DNA of 64,000 bases from the NCBI RefSeq assembly GCF_946478785.1, contig NZ_CAMLDD010000024.1, positions 29,372 to 93,371 of the forward strand, in the 5' to 3' direction. Positions 19,311 to 27,629 of the stretch are shown one piece after another; positions within the stretch are counted from its first letter, which is position 1, and each line of letters begins with the position of its first letter. The translations under genes and the position numbers were made by a program. The notes under the pieces are model-generated. The model did not search any database. It saw only the letters and a program-made list of their open reading frames with translations, and was not told the DNA's origin. Origin of the DNA: an uncultured Flavobacterium sp. GTDB lineage: Bacteria > Bacteroidota > Bacteroidia > Flavobacteriales > Flavobacteriaceae.

Positions 19311-20648
19311 ATGTATGGAATTACCCATAAGATAAATGATCCAGGTTTATATCTACTTAGTGATATAGTCGAGGAACAGTTGAACACACATGAAAAAACA
19401 TTAGCCGCTACACCAGCGGAGAATAAAGAAATAATCGCTCAATTGGAATATGCGATTTCAATATACCGGGGTGAGCTGGAAAAATTCAAACAGGAAATTG
19501 AGGATCAGAAAAAGGAAAGATTTCAATTCTCTGTTGAAGAGATTTATGCCATGTATGGTCAATACGAACGAAAATTCATCAGTATTGAGTTCCACAAATA
19601 CAGCGAATCAGCGCAAAAATATGGACGTAACATTTCGGGTATTATATTGTATGGAAAGGCAGAACGTGAAGCACTGGAGCAAGTCATTAAATCCGGGAAT
19701 GTGCCCCGAACAAATGGCCTTGTAAAATTTGACTCCACAGATGAGCATTTATCAAAGGAACAGCAAGAACAACTAAAGAATGAAGGATTCATTAGCGGTG
19801 ATATTTATGAAGTTTTAGCTACGAATCTTCCTGCCCCAAAAGCCTTCGGACAAGTCGGCAAGAAAGAAATACCAAACACAATTGAAATAAAAATGGACCC
19901 CACAGGATTTGATGTGAACCGATCAAATCATTGGCTGTTAGGACAAAAGATTAAAAGTGGATATCCGCTAACTGATGATGAATGGGCTAAGTTTTGCGGT
20001 CTATCATTTTACTTAGAACCTGAATCAGCGAACTTGGATATTATAAAGAATAAAGGATTTTCAGAAGATGGAAATAAAACCTATTTATCTCGTTTTTTTG
20101 AGTTGGAAGCTAAATTATACGCCAAAGATATTTCTGCGGAAGAAATACTGGAGTTTAATGAGTTTTTGAAGGAGCGTAAAGCTGTGCGTATTGAAGCTGT
20201 CGTCAAAGAAATTAAGCGTTCTACCAATAAGACTTTAGAAAAGTTCAAAGAAGAATACCCGGAAATTTACAAGGCTCTTGAAATTTCCAGGATTGAGTTT
20301 GACAATGAAACTTTGGCTTATCATAACGTTGTTAAGCCTATCTATTGGGATTACGAAGGGTTTCTTCACATCTATCTGCGTCATTGTGATGAATTAGCCA
20401 TCGAAGGCCACTTTGAGAATAAAACGAAATTTCAGTATTCTTATAAGGACATAAGGCGTATTCTAAAAATCGCCATTGAGAACCTCTTACCACAAATAAA
20501 CGACAGGCTATCGCAAGGCAAGGATTTCAGAATTTTCGGGGACAAATCGCTATACTTTAACGGCAATCACTATTCCTTGCATGTTTTGGGAAGTGGCAGG
20601 ATTGCAGCTTTTCATCCTTTGGAGAATCCCCAAGAGGAGGCTAAGTAA
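19311..20648 (+). CDS. Unknown protein with possible C-terminal nuclease-like domain
   Basis: I do not recognise this 445-residue protein. It has a coiled-coil-rich N-terminus (about 30-70), a middle region without known motifs, and a C-terminal segment, YEGFLHIYLRHCDELAIEGHFENK with later His, Arg and Ser residues (HYSLHVLGSGRIAAFHPLE), that loosely resembles small RNase-like toxin folds. There is no signal peptide. It is 52 nt downstream of the zinc-ribbon/PLD gene and probably co-transcribed with it. The stop is 6 nt from the end of the convergent ORF6N pseudogene. The function is open. Confidence 0.45.
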   Translation: MYGITHKINDPGLYLLSDIVEEQLNTHEKTLAATPAENKEIIAQLEYAISIYRGELEKFKQEIEDQKKERFQFSVEEIYAMYGQYERKFISIEFHKYSESAQKYGRNISGIILYGKAEREALEQVIKSGNVPRTNGLVKFDSTDEHLSKEQQEQLKNEGFISGDIYEVLATNLPAPKAFGQVGKKEIPNTIEIKMDPTGFDVNRSNHWLLGQKIKSGYPLTDDEWAKFCGLSFYLEPESANLDIIKNKGFSEDGNKTYLSRFFELEAKLYAKDISAEEILEFNEFLKERKAVRIEAVVKEIKRSTNKTLEKFKEEYPEIYKALEISRIEFDNETLAYHNVVKPIYWDYEGFLHIYLRHCDELAIEGHFENKTKFQYSYKDIRRILKIAIENLLPQINDRLSQGKDFRIFGDKSLYFNGNHYSLHVLGSGRIAAFHPLENPQEEAK

Positions 20649-20654
20649 ACTAAT

Positions 20655-21535
20655 TTATAAACCGTTCAGAAATTGTAACATATTAGCGACCTCAATATCC
20701 ATTCTTGAAAAGGCAAACCATTTTTTGCCCAGATCTTTAAGTGATGCTCCGATATGGTAAAGCTCCGTATTGTCAATAATCAAAAATCGGTCGTGTGCAT
20801 CAGAGAAAATCTCAACTTCAATTGGAGGATATTGGTTGTTATACCGTTGTAAATCCAATTGGAGCTGATTGTTGATGCTTTTGGTATAGATTTTTACCGT
20901 TACAGTATCCTTGCGTTTGCTCAACAAGGTCAGTACCGTATCGTCCACATAATTATCAAGCAGGATAATGGAGCTTTCAGCACTTCGGATAATATCAGAA
21001 ACAAAGGTATAGGCATCGAAAATTTGTCCGTTGTAAAAGATACCTTTTTCGCTGTGGAGCTTGTCGTTTTCCAAAGCCTTAAAGATTTCCTCAAATTTTT
21101 GATCGGCTTGTAATTGCTTCAATTCAATCTTATCCAAACGATGAAATAAAGAGGCGTTACTGATTAGCATTCTTCTCATTTCTACGAAAGCTTCCATAAT
21201 TTCAACGCTCACTTTAATAGCAATATGTGAACGGAGTATAGCAGATGCCATGCAATACCTTGTTCGGTAAAAGCATAAGGTAGATAACGTCTTCCACCAT
21301 AGTTTAAACTTGAGGTTCCAATTTGGAACCTCAAGTTTTCAAATTCCTCATCTGTCAATTGAAAGCAAAATGAAATAGGAAACCTTTCCATATTTCTTTT
21401 TACCGCTTTGTTGAGGTTCTTTGTTTCCACTTGGTATAAGGAAGCGAGGTCTCTATCCAGCATCACTTGCTTTCCACGTATGGAATAAATCAGGCTCTTG
21501 ATTTCCGTTGTGCTAATGGTAGGTTTGTTTTCCAT
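20655..21535 (-). pseudogene. ORF6N-domain protein with PLD-like C-terminus, frameshifted
   Basis: The N-terminal piece (21209-21535) encodes an ORF6N domain: [42 protein letters not shown] sequence running to YAFTEQGIA. The frame then shifts, and the rest (to 20655) continues as [27 protein letters not shown], a coiled coil and a PLD-like segment HDRFLIIDNTELYHIGASLKDLG. Intact relatives read GIAM-x-SAIL without a break. One A missing in the codons around 21251-21255 restores the frame, so this is a single-base deletion or a sequencing error. ORF6N proteins are phage- and ICE-borne DNA-binding proteins. Confidence 0.82.
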
Positions 21536-23619
21536 TACTTTTTGTAACTTTTGTTTTTTTCAAATTCAAAAGAGGTTTTGTATTCTTCATCCAATATGAT
21601 AAAGGCATCGAATTTCTTTCCTGACTTGCTTTTCATTCCTTTGATGAGAGAAGTTTTGCCTTTACTGATAAGGCTTTCAATATCAGTTATGCCGATTTGT
21701 ACGCCACACACATTACGGAACTGTATCCAATTACAAACTTCATCAGGACACTTTACAATTTTATCCCGTATGATGAGTTGCTGGCTTTTACATTTCGGGC
21801 AATTCAGTTTAGGCAGGTTGTTTTGAGCAATGGAAGTTTGCAGGAGTTCGTCTGTTATGGACTTCGCATAGATTTCCATTTCTCTCAAAAACACTCTTGC
21901 ATCAACTTCGTTGTTTTCAATTTTCTGTAAAGCCAATTCCCATTCGGCAGTCATTATTACATCTGCAATTTTACGTTCTTTAACCAATTCGTAAACCTGT
22001 AATCCTTTCTCCGTTGGGATCAAGGATTTCTTTTCTCTTTCAATATAATTACGGGTAAACAGGGTTTCAATTATTGCCGCCCTTGTAGCAGGCGTACCGA
22101 TACCGATATTTTGCAGGGCTTTCCTTTCTTCTTCATTTTCGATTTCCTTTCCTGCATTTTCCATTGCCGACAATAGCCCGGCTTCTGTATAAAGTACGGG
22201 CGGTTTGGTTTTCTTTTCCAAGCAAACAACTTCTTTAATTTTCAGCTCATTGCCTTTTTTCAGTTCGGGCAAGTTTTGTATTGGTTCGGCATCATCGTCC
22301 GAGAAATTACCTTTTATGGAACGCCATCCTGCCTCTAATATCTTACAGCCTTTCAGTATAAAATCGTAATGTGATGCTTCCAGTACTATATCCGTAACTT
22401 CTTTTATACAGGCTTGTGAAATGGCTTCGAGCAATCGAAAGGCAATCATATTGTACACCTTTGTTTCATAGGCACTAAGGGCAGATGGAATTTTGTCAGT
22501 TATCAGTAACCCGTGATGGTCTGTTACACGCAAATCGTTTACGATACGTTTATTAAACCGACCCCATTTTAATTTTGATACCGCTTGCTTAAATTGTTCA
22601 TTATCCTGTAATGCTCTTACAAGGTTGGGAATTTCAGTCCACATATCTTCAGGAATGTATTTACTTCCGGTACGGGGATAGGTAATAAATTTTTGCTCGT
22701 AAAGGCTTTGGGCAATATTGAGCGTTTGCTCGGCAGACAGGTTAAGTTTTTTATTAGCTTCTTTCTGCAAACCTGTAAGGTCAAATAATAAGGGTGATTG
22801 CTCCGTTACGTTCTTGCTTTCCGCCGACACAACAATTGCAGTTCTCTGTCTTTGGATCAACTTCAAAGCATCTTCGGCAAACTTTTGTTCGTCCCATTTC
22901 TTTTTAGAGATACTTTTGAAATCAATACTGTCTTTGTTGTGTGATAGCTGAATTTGCCAATATTTCTTAACAGAGAAATTTTTGTTTTCCAGATAGCGTT
23001 TGCAAATCAAGGCCAATGTAGGTGTTTGCACTCTGCCCAGCGAATAAATACCATTGCCTGCCGAGATACTTAGTGCCTGTGTAGCATTGATGCCCACCAG
23101 CCAGTCAGCACGGCTTCTGCCTTGTGCTGCCTGAAACAATCCGTCAAATGCTACACCATCTTTTAGGTTGTCAAAACCCTGTTTAATGGCTTTTTCAGTT
23201 AATGAACTAATCCAAAGCCGTTCAAATGGTTTCTTGCATTTCAGGTGTTCATAAATATAGCGAAAGATGAGTTCGCCCTCACGTCCTGCATCGGTAGCAA
23301 CGATAATACTATCGCTTTTTTTGAACAGTTCTTTAATTATATTCAGTTGCTTTAATGCTCCTGTATCGACCTCGTAGCCTTTGTCTTTTTTGACCCTGCG
23401 AACGGTTAAAACAAACGGGTTCGGGAGAATGGGCAATGAAGCCTTGTCAAATCCTGAAATCCCGTAATCTTCGGGCATTCCTAAGCCAATTAAATGACCG
23501 AATGCCCAGGTAACAAAATAGCCATTACCTGTTAGGTAACCGTCTTTTTTATCAGATGCTCCCAATAAGCTGGCTATTTCTCTTGCTACGCTTGGTTTTT
23601 CTGCGATAACTGTTTTCAT
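21535..23619 (-). CDS. topB: DNA topoisomerase III, ICE-borne TopB
   Basis: The 694-residue product begins with a Toprim domain ([18 protein letters not shown], later [15 protein letters not shown]). It has the type IA topoisomerase core with active-site Tyr in [12 protein letters not shown] near residue 314, and a C-terminal zinc-ribbon-like [10 protein letters not shown] with a later CPDEVC. Type IA enzymes pass single strands and decatenate. Copies of this kind are a fixed part of Bacteroidetes ICEs. The start codon follows the DUF3945 gene with a 2-nt gap, and its stop touches the ORF6N pseudogene. Confidence 0.92.
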   Translation of the reverse strand: MKTVIAEKPSVAREIASLLGASDKKDGYLTGNGYFVTWAFGHLIGLGMPEDYGISGFDKASLPILPNPFVLTVRRVKKDKGYEVDTGALKQLNIIKELFKKSDSIIVATDAGREGELIFRYIYEHLKCKKPFERLWISSLTEKAIKQGFDNLKDGVAFDGLFQAAQGRSRADWLVGINATQALSISAGNGIYSLGRVQTPTLALICKRYLENKNFSVKKYWQIQLSHNKDSIDFKSISKKKWDEQKFAEDALKLIQRQRTAIVVSAESKNVTEQSPLLFDLTGLQKEANKKLNLSAEQTLNIAQSLYEQKFITYPRTGSKYIPEDMWTEIPNLVRALQDNEQFKQAVSKLKWGRFNKRIVNDLRVTDHHGLLITDKIPSALSAYETKVYNMIAFRLLEAISQACIKEVTDIVLEASHYDFILKGCKILEAGWRSIKGNFSDDDAEPIQNLPELKKGNELKIKEVVCLEKKTKPPVLYTEAGLLSAMENAGKEIENEEERKALQNIGIGTPATRAAIIETLFTRNYIEREKKSLIPTEKGLQVYELVKERKIADVIMTAEWELALQKIENNEVDARVFLREMEIYAKSITDELLQTSIAQNNLPKLNCPKCKSQQLIIRDKIVKCPDEVCNWIQFRNVCGVQIGITDIESLISKGKTSLIKGMKSKSGKKFDAFIILDEEYKTSFEFEKNKSYKK

Positions 23620-23621
23620 AA

Positions 23622-25103
23622 CTAACTTACTTTTTTACCTTTTGATTTTGCTGGAGCTTGGGGTTTTTCCTGTTGCTTTTCATTTTTTGGTCTTTGCTGT
23701 CCTTTTTGCAAAGGTTCTTTCACATTTTTGGTTGCTTCGTTGGTTTTTCCTTCAGAATTAACCGCAGTTTGTGTTTTGTGAGCTTCGGTAGGTTTTACAC
23801 GTTCCTTATATTGATTTGGGAACTCAAAATTGGTTTTTCCATCTTGCTTATTGAAAGTGATGTAACCCTGGTAGGGCTGGTCCTTTTTGTCTTTCAACTC
23901 AATATATACGGTTTGTCCGTCTTTGAATTTGTTGTACTGCTCATCAGTCAGTTCCTTACCTCTGAAAGTTCTCGGAGCTTCGTGCGATTGCTTTTGTTGA
24001 CTGGTTTGCTTATTACTTTGTTGCTTATTTTGGGATTGCTGGTTATTGTTGTTTCTGTCAAACAAAAACTCAACAAATCTTTTGTCAGCATTATACTGAA
24101 CATTTGCATCAAAGGTGGTTCCCTTTGTAGAAATCATTCCCTCGATAAACAGAGGTTTCCCCTCCATTAAGGTTTGTTTTTGCACATCGTTCAGTTTTAT
24201 CCCCTTTAATTCATCAGGGATTTTGATAAATTCTGTTTTTAAAGCAATCAGCTCATTGGTAAGCCTGTCCACACTGATAATGGACGGCATCATTTCTTCT
24301 GTTTTGGGATTTTTCAAATTTACCACACGCCCCATATTACCCGTATCGAGCAAGTTCTTTTTGTCTTCTTCGTTAAACTTGTGTCCAAAGAACTCAAAGT
24401 TTAAGTTGGGTTCACGTCTGATACCGTGTACTGCCGCCACGATACTTCCATCCGGTGTAGGCTGTAACGATAAACGGGCATCTGTGCGAACTACCGCACC
24501 GCCAAGATTAACGCTAATGGGTACAAGCTCATTGGTCTTGTAACCTTTCAATAATGGTTCAAGGAGGTTCTTTTTTTCAAGGTATTCCTTACTTAATCCG
24601 AGATTGTTCATTGTTTCCCAATCAATCTGTTCTGGCTTGAAACGGTATTCGTTTGTTTCCGGTGTTGTCTGTGTTGTTGCCATATCATTTTTATTTTCTT
24701 GTTTTTGTTCTTTTTCGGGTTCATTTTTCACCTCGTGTTTTTCCATTTCTTTTTTACCCTCCGGTGTAGGGTTATCTACCTGTTTTTGAAATTTTTTTGC
24801 CTTTTCTACAGCTTCTCCTGCCGGCACTTTAAAGAATGTGAAATTGGTAGGATCTTTTAGCTGTCTCCAAAAATTGGATAGGAAATTGGAAACGAAATCG
24901 CCGTGTTTGTCCACACGCATAAAATCAGATTGGTTCTTTTTAGTAGGGTCAACGGTTTCCATTTTGCCGTTTTCGTCAATGCTCTTTACGGCTTGGATTT
25001 TCATTTTTTCCTTATCCAATATTAACAGTATGTCCGACAGTTGTTCTGGTGCGTTCTGAACAGATTGCTCGGAGGTTTCCTGTTTCTTTGTTTCTTCGCT
25101 CAT
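23622..25103 (-). CDS. DUF4099/DUF3945 ICE protein
   Basis: The 493-residue product has an N-terminal region of DUF4099 type (LSDILLILDKEKMKI). Paired DUF3945-like repeats follow (VNLGGAVVRTDARLSLQPT, then IKLNDVQKQTLMEGKPLFIEGM and GKELTDEQYNKFKDGQTVYIE), with a Gln/Lys-rich low-complexity tail. The repeats resemble domains of conjugative-transposon proteins encoded with topB. The function is unknown. It heads the DUF3945-topB-ORF6N operon behind ICE element C. Confidence 0.78.
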   Translation of the reverse strand: MSEETKKQETSEQSVQNAPEQLSDILLILDKEKMKIQAVKSIDENGKMETVDPTKKNQSDFMRVDKHGDFVSNFLSNFWRQLKDPTNFTFFKVPAGEAVEKAKKFQKQVDNPTPEGKKEMEKHEVKNEPEKEQKQENKNDMATTQTTPETNEYRFKPEQIDWETMNNLGLSKEYLEKKNLLEPLLKGYKTNELVPISVNLGGAVVRTDARLSLQPTPDGSIVAAVHGIRREPNLNFEFFGHKFNEEDKKNLLDTGNMGRVVNLKNPKTEEMMPSIISVDRLTNELIALKTEFIKIPDELKGIKLNDVQKQTLMEGKPLFIEGMISTKGTTFDANVQYNADKRFVEFLFDRNNNNQQSQNKQQSNKQTSQQKQSHEAPRTFRGKELTDEQYNKFKDGQTVYIELKDKKDQPYQGYITFNKQDGKTNFEFPNQYKERVKPTEAHKTQTAVNSEGKTNEATKNVKEPLQKGQQRPKNEKQQEKPQAPAKSKGKKVS

Positions 25104-25130
25104 AATCTGAAAATTTTAAAGTTTTTATGC

Positions 25131-25201
25131 CGAAAGTAAAGGAAGTGCTTCCTGCTTAGCCTAAAGTGGCAGTCAATGGAAATGTTTGGCTTTCATTGGC
25201 G
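25131..25201 (-). promoter_or_regulatory. ICE tandem element C with -7-like box, DUF3945-topB promoter
   Basis: Plus-strand 25166-25201 keeps GTGGCAG at the start, TGG in place of the first TTTGGC, then TTTGGC and ATTGGC at the positions of the second unit (20-bp period). On the minus strand TACTTTCG (25138-25131) starts 28 nt from the element, the same spacing as in A and B. Confidence 0.5.
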
Positions 25202-25208
25202 TTCTGTT

Positions 25209-25490
25209 CTATTTATTAAAGCTCTCTCTGATAAACTGATGTACATCTGATAATTTATAATACAATTTCCCGCTAATCGTGTAATATGGGAGCTTCCCAA
25301 TAGAGCGATAACGTTGCAGAGAACGATTACTGACTTTCAGCATTTGCAAAATATCCTGATTGTCGAGTAGTTCCTCTCCATCAATGGTATTTCGTTTCTT
25401 TTTTAAATCGTCAATATTGTCGCCCAACATATCAAATCTGTCCATGATGCGTTCCATCCACGATATAAATTCCATTCTATCAATATTCAT
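25209..25490 (-). CDS. Small helix-turn-helix (MerR/excisionase-like) protein
   Basis: The product of about 93 residues contains LLDNQDILQMLKVSNRSLQRYRSIGKLPYYTISGKLYYKLSDVHQFI, the helix-turn-helix type used by excisionase and small ICE regulators. I place the start at the ATG at 25490, giving the usual length; an in-frame ATG at 25571 would add a basic 27-residue extension. Such genes occur near the regulatory end of Bacteroidetes ICEs and may control excision or transfer genes. It could be the protein that reads the ICE tandem elements, which is untested. Confidence 0.75.
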   Translation of the reverse strand: MNIDRMEFISWMERIMDRFDMLGDNIDDLKKKRNTIDGEELLDNQDILQMLKVSNRSLQRYRSIGKLPYYTISGKLYYKLSDVHQFIRESFNK

Positions 25491-25557
25491 AGCACATGTT
25501 TTTAAGGATTTATTTTTTTGTCTGTTTTCAGCTTTCTGCCTTTTGCCATAAGTCATC

Positions 25558-25656
25558 TTAGCTTGTATCATTCAGCCTTTGTAGATAATCAGTAATAGTA
25601 TTTATCCAGTTATTAAGCTGTATCCCTGCTGCTGCTTCAATAGTTATAATTTTCAT
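25558..25656 (-). pseudogene. Short reading frame, possible remnant of a second HTH gene
   Basis: A 32-codon frame begins MKIITIEAAAGIQLNNW and stops just before the next gene. The start resembles the N-terminus of the other small HTH proteins that often occur in tandem in these elements, but no HTH follows: after the stop the frame continues for only about 10 codons. It lies right behind element D. It is either a decayed gene or a short leader peptide. Confidence 0.35.
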
Positions 25657-25696
25657 CGCATTGCTCTTTAATGTTTACAATGCAAAATTGAGAAAG

Positions 25697-25731
25697 GTGG
25701 CAGTGTTTGTCTGCCAAGCCTTGCCAATTGG
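25697..25731 (-). promoter_or_regulatory. ICE tandem element D, degenerate copy
   Basis: GTGGCAG-N2-TTTGTC matches the first unit of A to C; the second unit is poor. No -7 box was found at the 28-nt spacing on the minus strand; CAATTTTG at 25690-25683 is closer. It lies 41 nt upstream of the small HTH gene pair. Confidence 0.35.
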
Positions 25732-25765
25732 TTTAGCGGTTTTTTGAAAATTTTACAATTTGACG

Positions 25766-25790
25766 GAAAGCCTTATTTAATAAGGCTTTC
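25766..25790. promoter_or_regulatory. Perfect 25-bp inverted repeat
   Basis: GAAAGCCTTATT pairs with AATAAGGCTTTC around a single T. There is no long T tract directly after it, so it could be a protein-binding palindrome or a weak terminator in the 260-bp gap between rteC and the HTH genes. Confidence 0.45.
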
Positions 25791-25828
25791 GTTAGATTTT
25801 CCGATTTGAGCCATGGTAAAACAAGCCT

Positions 25829-25850
25829 ATATATGCCAATTGGCATATAT
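25829..25850. promoter_or_regulatory. Perfect 22-bp palindrome, candidate operator
   Basis: ATATATGCCAA is followed directly by its complement TTGGCATATAT. The absence of a loop argues for a dimeric DNA-binding protein rather than an RNA hairpin. It lies between rteC and the small HTH genes. Confidence 0.5.
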
Positions 25851-25869
25851 GGGCAAGTGTAAACACAAA

Positions 25870-25898
25870 AAAGCAATACGGGATGCGTATCGCTTTTA
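25870..25898 (-). terminator. Terminator downstream of rteC
   Basis: Read on the minus strand, AAAGCGATAC and GTATTGCTTT form a stem with a 7-nt loop, followed by a run of T. It lies just past the rteC stop. Confidence 0.6.
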
Positions 25899-25919
25899 AA
25901 CTCTTTATTGATGGGGTGT

Positions 25920-26765
25920 TTATAAGTCCTTATCCATATATTCTTCCAATGCCTGTTTCAACTGGTCTAAAAACAAGGTGCGAGAGCCTGCACGGGTTTT
26001 CATACGGTGGAATGCGTGATGCACATCGGTCAGTGGTATTCGAAACAACACTTGTGAAATAGCAGTGAGCTTCCGGATGCCTAACTTACCGTCCGAAATA
26101 GCACCAGATGCGTATAGGGCATACGTTAGCTCAATCAAAGCATTCTTGCTGTCCGTCCAAGATAGCTCTTTAATTTCGCTGGTGCTGCTGAAAAATGTAT
26201 CAGAGTTTTCTTCGGGACTGATTTTGGTTAAGAGGTAGGCATATAACAGGTCGTTGGAGAGAATACGAGCTAATTTGTAATCGTAATAGGTTGAGAAAAG
26301 CGGGTCGATTTCAAACACATAACTATTAAGCCCTTCGAGGTAATTTATCTGCCCCCGTTTAAAATATTCTTGGTCTTTATCTATTCTGCCTGAACGGTAG
26401 TATCGGTAAAAGTGGGAATTGCAGATATGTTCCCTGAACTCAATCTTCAGCTCTGTTAAATGTTTCGAGAAATAGTTGCGGTAGATTTTTCCATTATTGA
26501 CCGGGCACGAGGTTTCTATCCGGTACAGTTTATTATAGTAAATTAGCTTTCCGAGGATTTGGGGCTTAGTCATTTTAAAGAATTCAATCTCTTTTGCCTC
26601 GTTCTCAAATCCCGAACTTAACACATATTCTTTTGCCGAAACCAATAGCTCCTGAAGAAAGACCGTCATTTGAAAAGCTTCTTCAATTAGTCCCGAGCAC
26701 GTGACTGAGAGTTTCCGTTCTTGCTCCTGAATTTCGCTAACAATATTGTTTATTGACTTTCTCAT
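25920..26765 (-). CDS. rteC: RteC-domain ICE regulatory protein
   Basis: The product of about 281 residues is a mostly helical protein with the RteC layout: an N-terminal helical segment, YYRSGRIDKDQEYFKRGQ, YDYKLARILSNDLLYAYL and a C-terminal ALIELTYALYASGAISDG with a FHRMKTRAGSRT helix-turn-helix-like end. In CTnDOT RteC activates excision genes. The ATG at 26765 fits the family; an ATG upstream at 26834 would add an unlikely hydrophobic extension. It marks the edge of the ICE core before the metal island. Confidence 0.85.
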   Translation of the reverse strand: MRKSINNIVSEIQEQERKLSVTCSGLIEEAFQMTVFLQELLVSAKEYVLSSGFENEAKEIEFFKMTKPQILGKLIYYNKLYRIETSCPVNNGKIYRNYFSKHLTELKIEFREHICNSHFYRYYRSGRIDKDQEYFKRGQINYLEGLNSYVFEIDPLFSTYYDYKLARILSNDLLYAYLLTKISPEENSDTFFSSTSEIKELSWTDSKNALIELTYALYASGAISDGKLGIRKLTAISQVLFRIPLTDVHHAFHRMKTRAGSRTLFLDQLKQALEEYMDKDL

Positions 26766-26976
26766 AAAGGAAGATTTTATTATCAATATCGGTATCACAC
26801 AAATTTTACCAATAAATAGTAATTTAATAACCAATGTGTCCCTACAATGGGAAAGATTTTAATCGTTTTTCATCGGCGGTTTATCACTTAACCACCCATA
26901 AACGATAAATACTAAATTATTAATCATAAATTTGTATTTGTGTATTTATGTAAATTAAAAACTGACTTTGTGATAT

Positions 26977-27540
26977 ATGGGGACATTGTTTATAAAAAAT
27001 ATGGTCTGCAACCGTTGTATTCTCGTTGTTCAGAACGAACTCGATAAGCTCGGTTTAGAGGCTAGTAATATAAAATTGGGAGAAGTTTCTCTCGTGAAAG
27101 ATCTGACTACAAAAGAACGAGAAGCAATAGAAAGTGCGTTAGATCCCTTAGGTTTTCAGGTCATTGATGACAAGAAAAGTCGCATGATTGAGAAGATAAA
27201 AAACGTTATCATTGAATTGGTACATCATCAGGACAATGACGTAAAAACAAATCTTTCCGATGTTTTAAGTGATGCATTACATAATGATTATAATTATCTT
27301 TCTAATTTGTTTTCTGATATTGAGGGTACAACTATTGAAAAATATTTTATAGCTCAAAAAGTAGAAAAAGTGAAAGAACTTTTAGTTTATGATGAGTTAT
27401 CATTAAGTGAAATTGCCGATCGCATGAACTATTCAAGTGTGGCTTATCTAAGTAATCAGTTCAAGAAGGTAACAGGTCTTACACCTAGCCATTTTAAACA
27501 AATTCGAGAAGACAAACGTAAGCCTTTAGACGAGGTTTAA
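26977..27540 (+). CDS. HMA-AraC fusion, metal-responsive transcription regulator (1)
   Basis: The 187-residue product joins an N-terminal heavy-metal-associated domain (FIKNMVCNRCILVVQNEL, CxxC as CNRC at residues 11-14) to a C-terminal AraC helix-turn-helix (VEKVKELLVYDELSLSEIADRMNYSSVAYLSNQFKKVTGLTPSHFKQ). The domain order suggests a one-component sensor in which Cu(I) or a similar thiophilic ion binds the HMA domain and alters DNA binding. It lies directly upstream of copA; the copA operator (27540) begins at the last base of its stop codon. Paralogues are at 42084 and, without HMA, at 35086. Its own promoter has a TAAATTTG box (26927-26934) but no copy of the regulon motif. Confidence 0.85.
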   Translation: MGTLFIKNMVCNRCILVVQNELDKLGLEASNIKLGEVSLVKDLTTKEREAIESALDPLGFQVIDDKKSRMIEKIKNVIIELVHHQDNDVKTNLSDVLSDALHNDYNYLSNLFSDIEGTTIEKYFIAQKVEKVKELLVYDELSLSEIADRMNYSSVAYLSNQFKKVTGLTPSHFKQIREDKRKPLDEV

Positions 27541-27604
27541 GTAAATCTTACAAATCAAACCCATAATTTCACAATAAATATCTATCTATTTATTGTCAAT
27601 TTTG
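27540..27604 (+). promoter_or_regulatory. Metal-regulon operator 1 and -7 box (copA)
   Basis: The motif AGTAAATCTTACAAATCAA starts at 27540; CAATTTTG starts 57 nt later at 27597. The start codon is 90 nt from the motif. The first 21 nt are identical to operator 2. Confidence 0.68.
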
Positions 27605-27629
27605 TATTGTAAAATAAAGCAATCGAAAT

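Noticed and set aside
23658..24170. Long plus-strand frame opposite the DUF3945 gene
   Set aside because: It is the antisense of a Gln/Lys-rich low-complexity region, which creates long hydrophobic frames by composition.
26870..26934. Regulon operator before the first HMA-AraC gene
   Set aside because: A TAAATTTG box is present but no motif lies 57 nt upstream of it.
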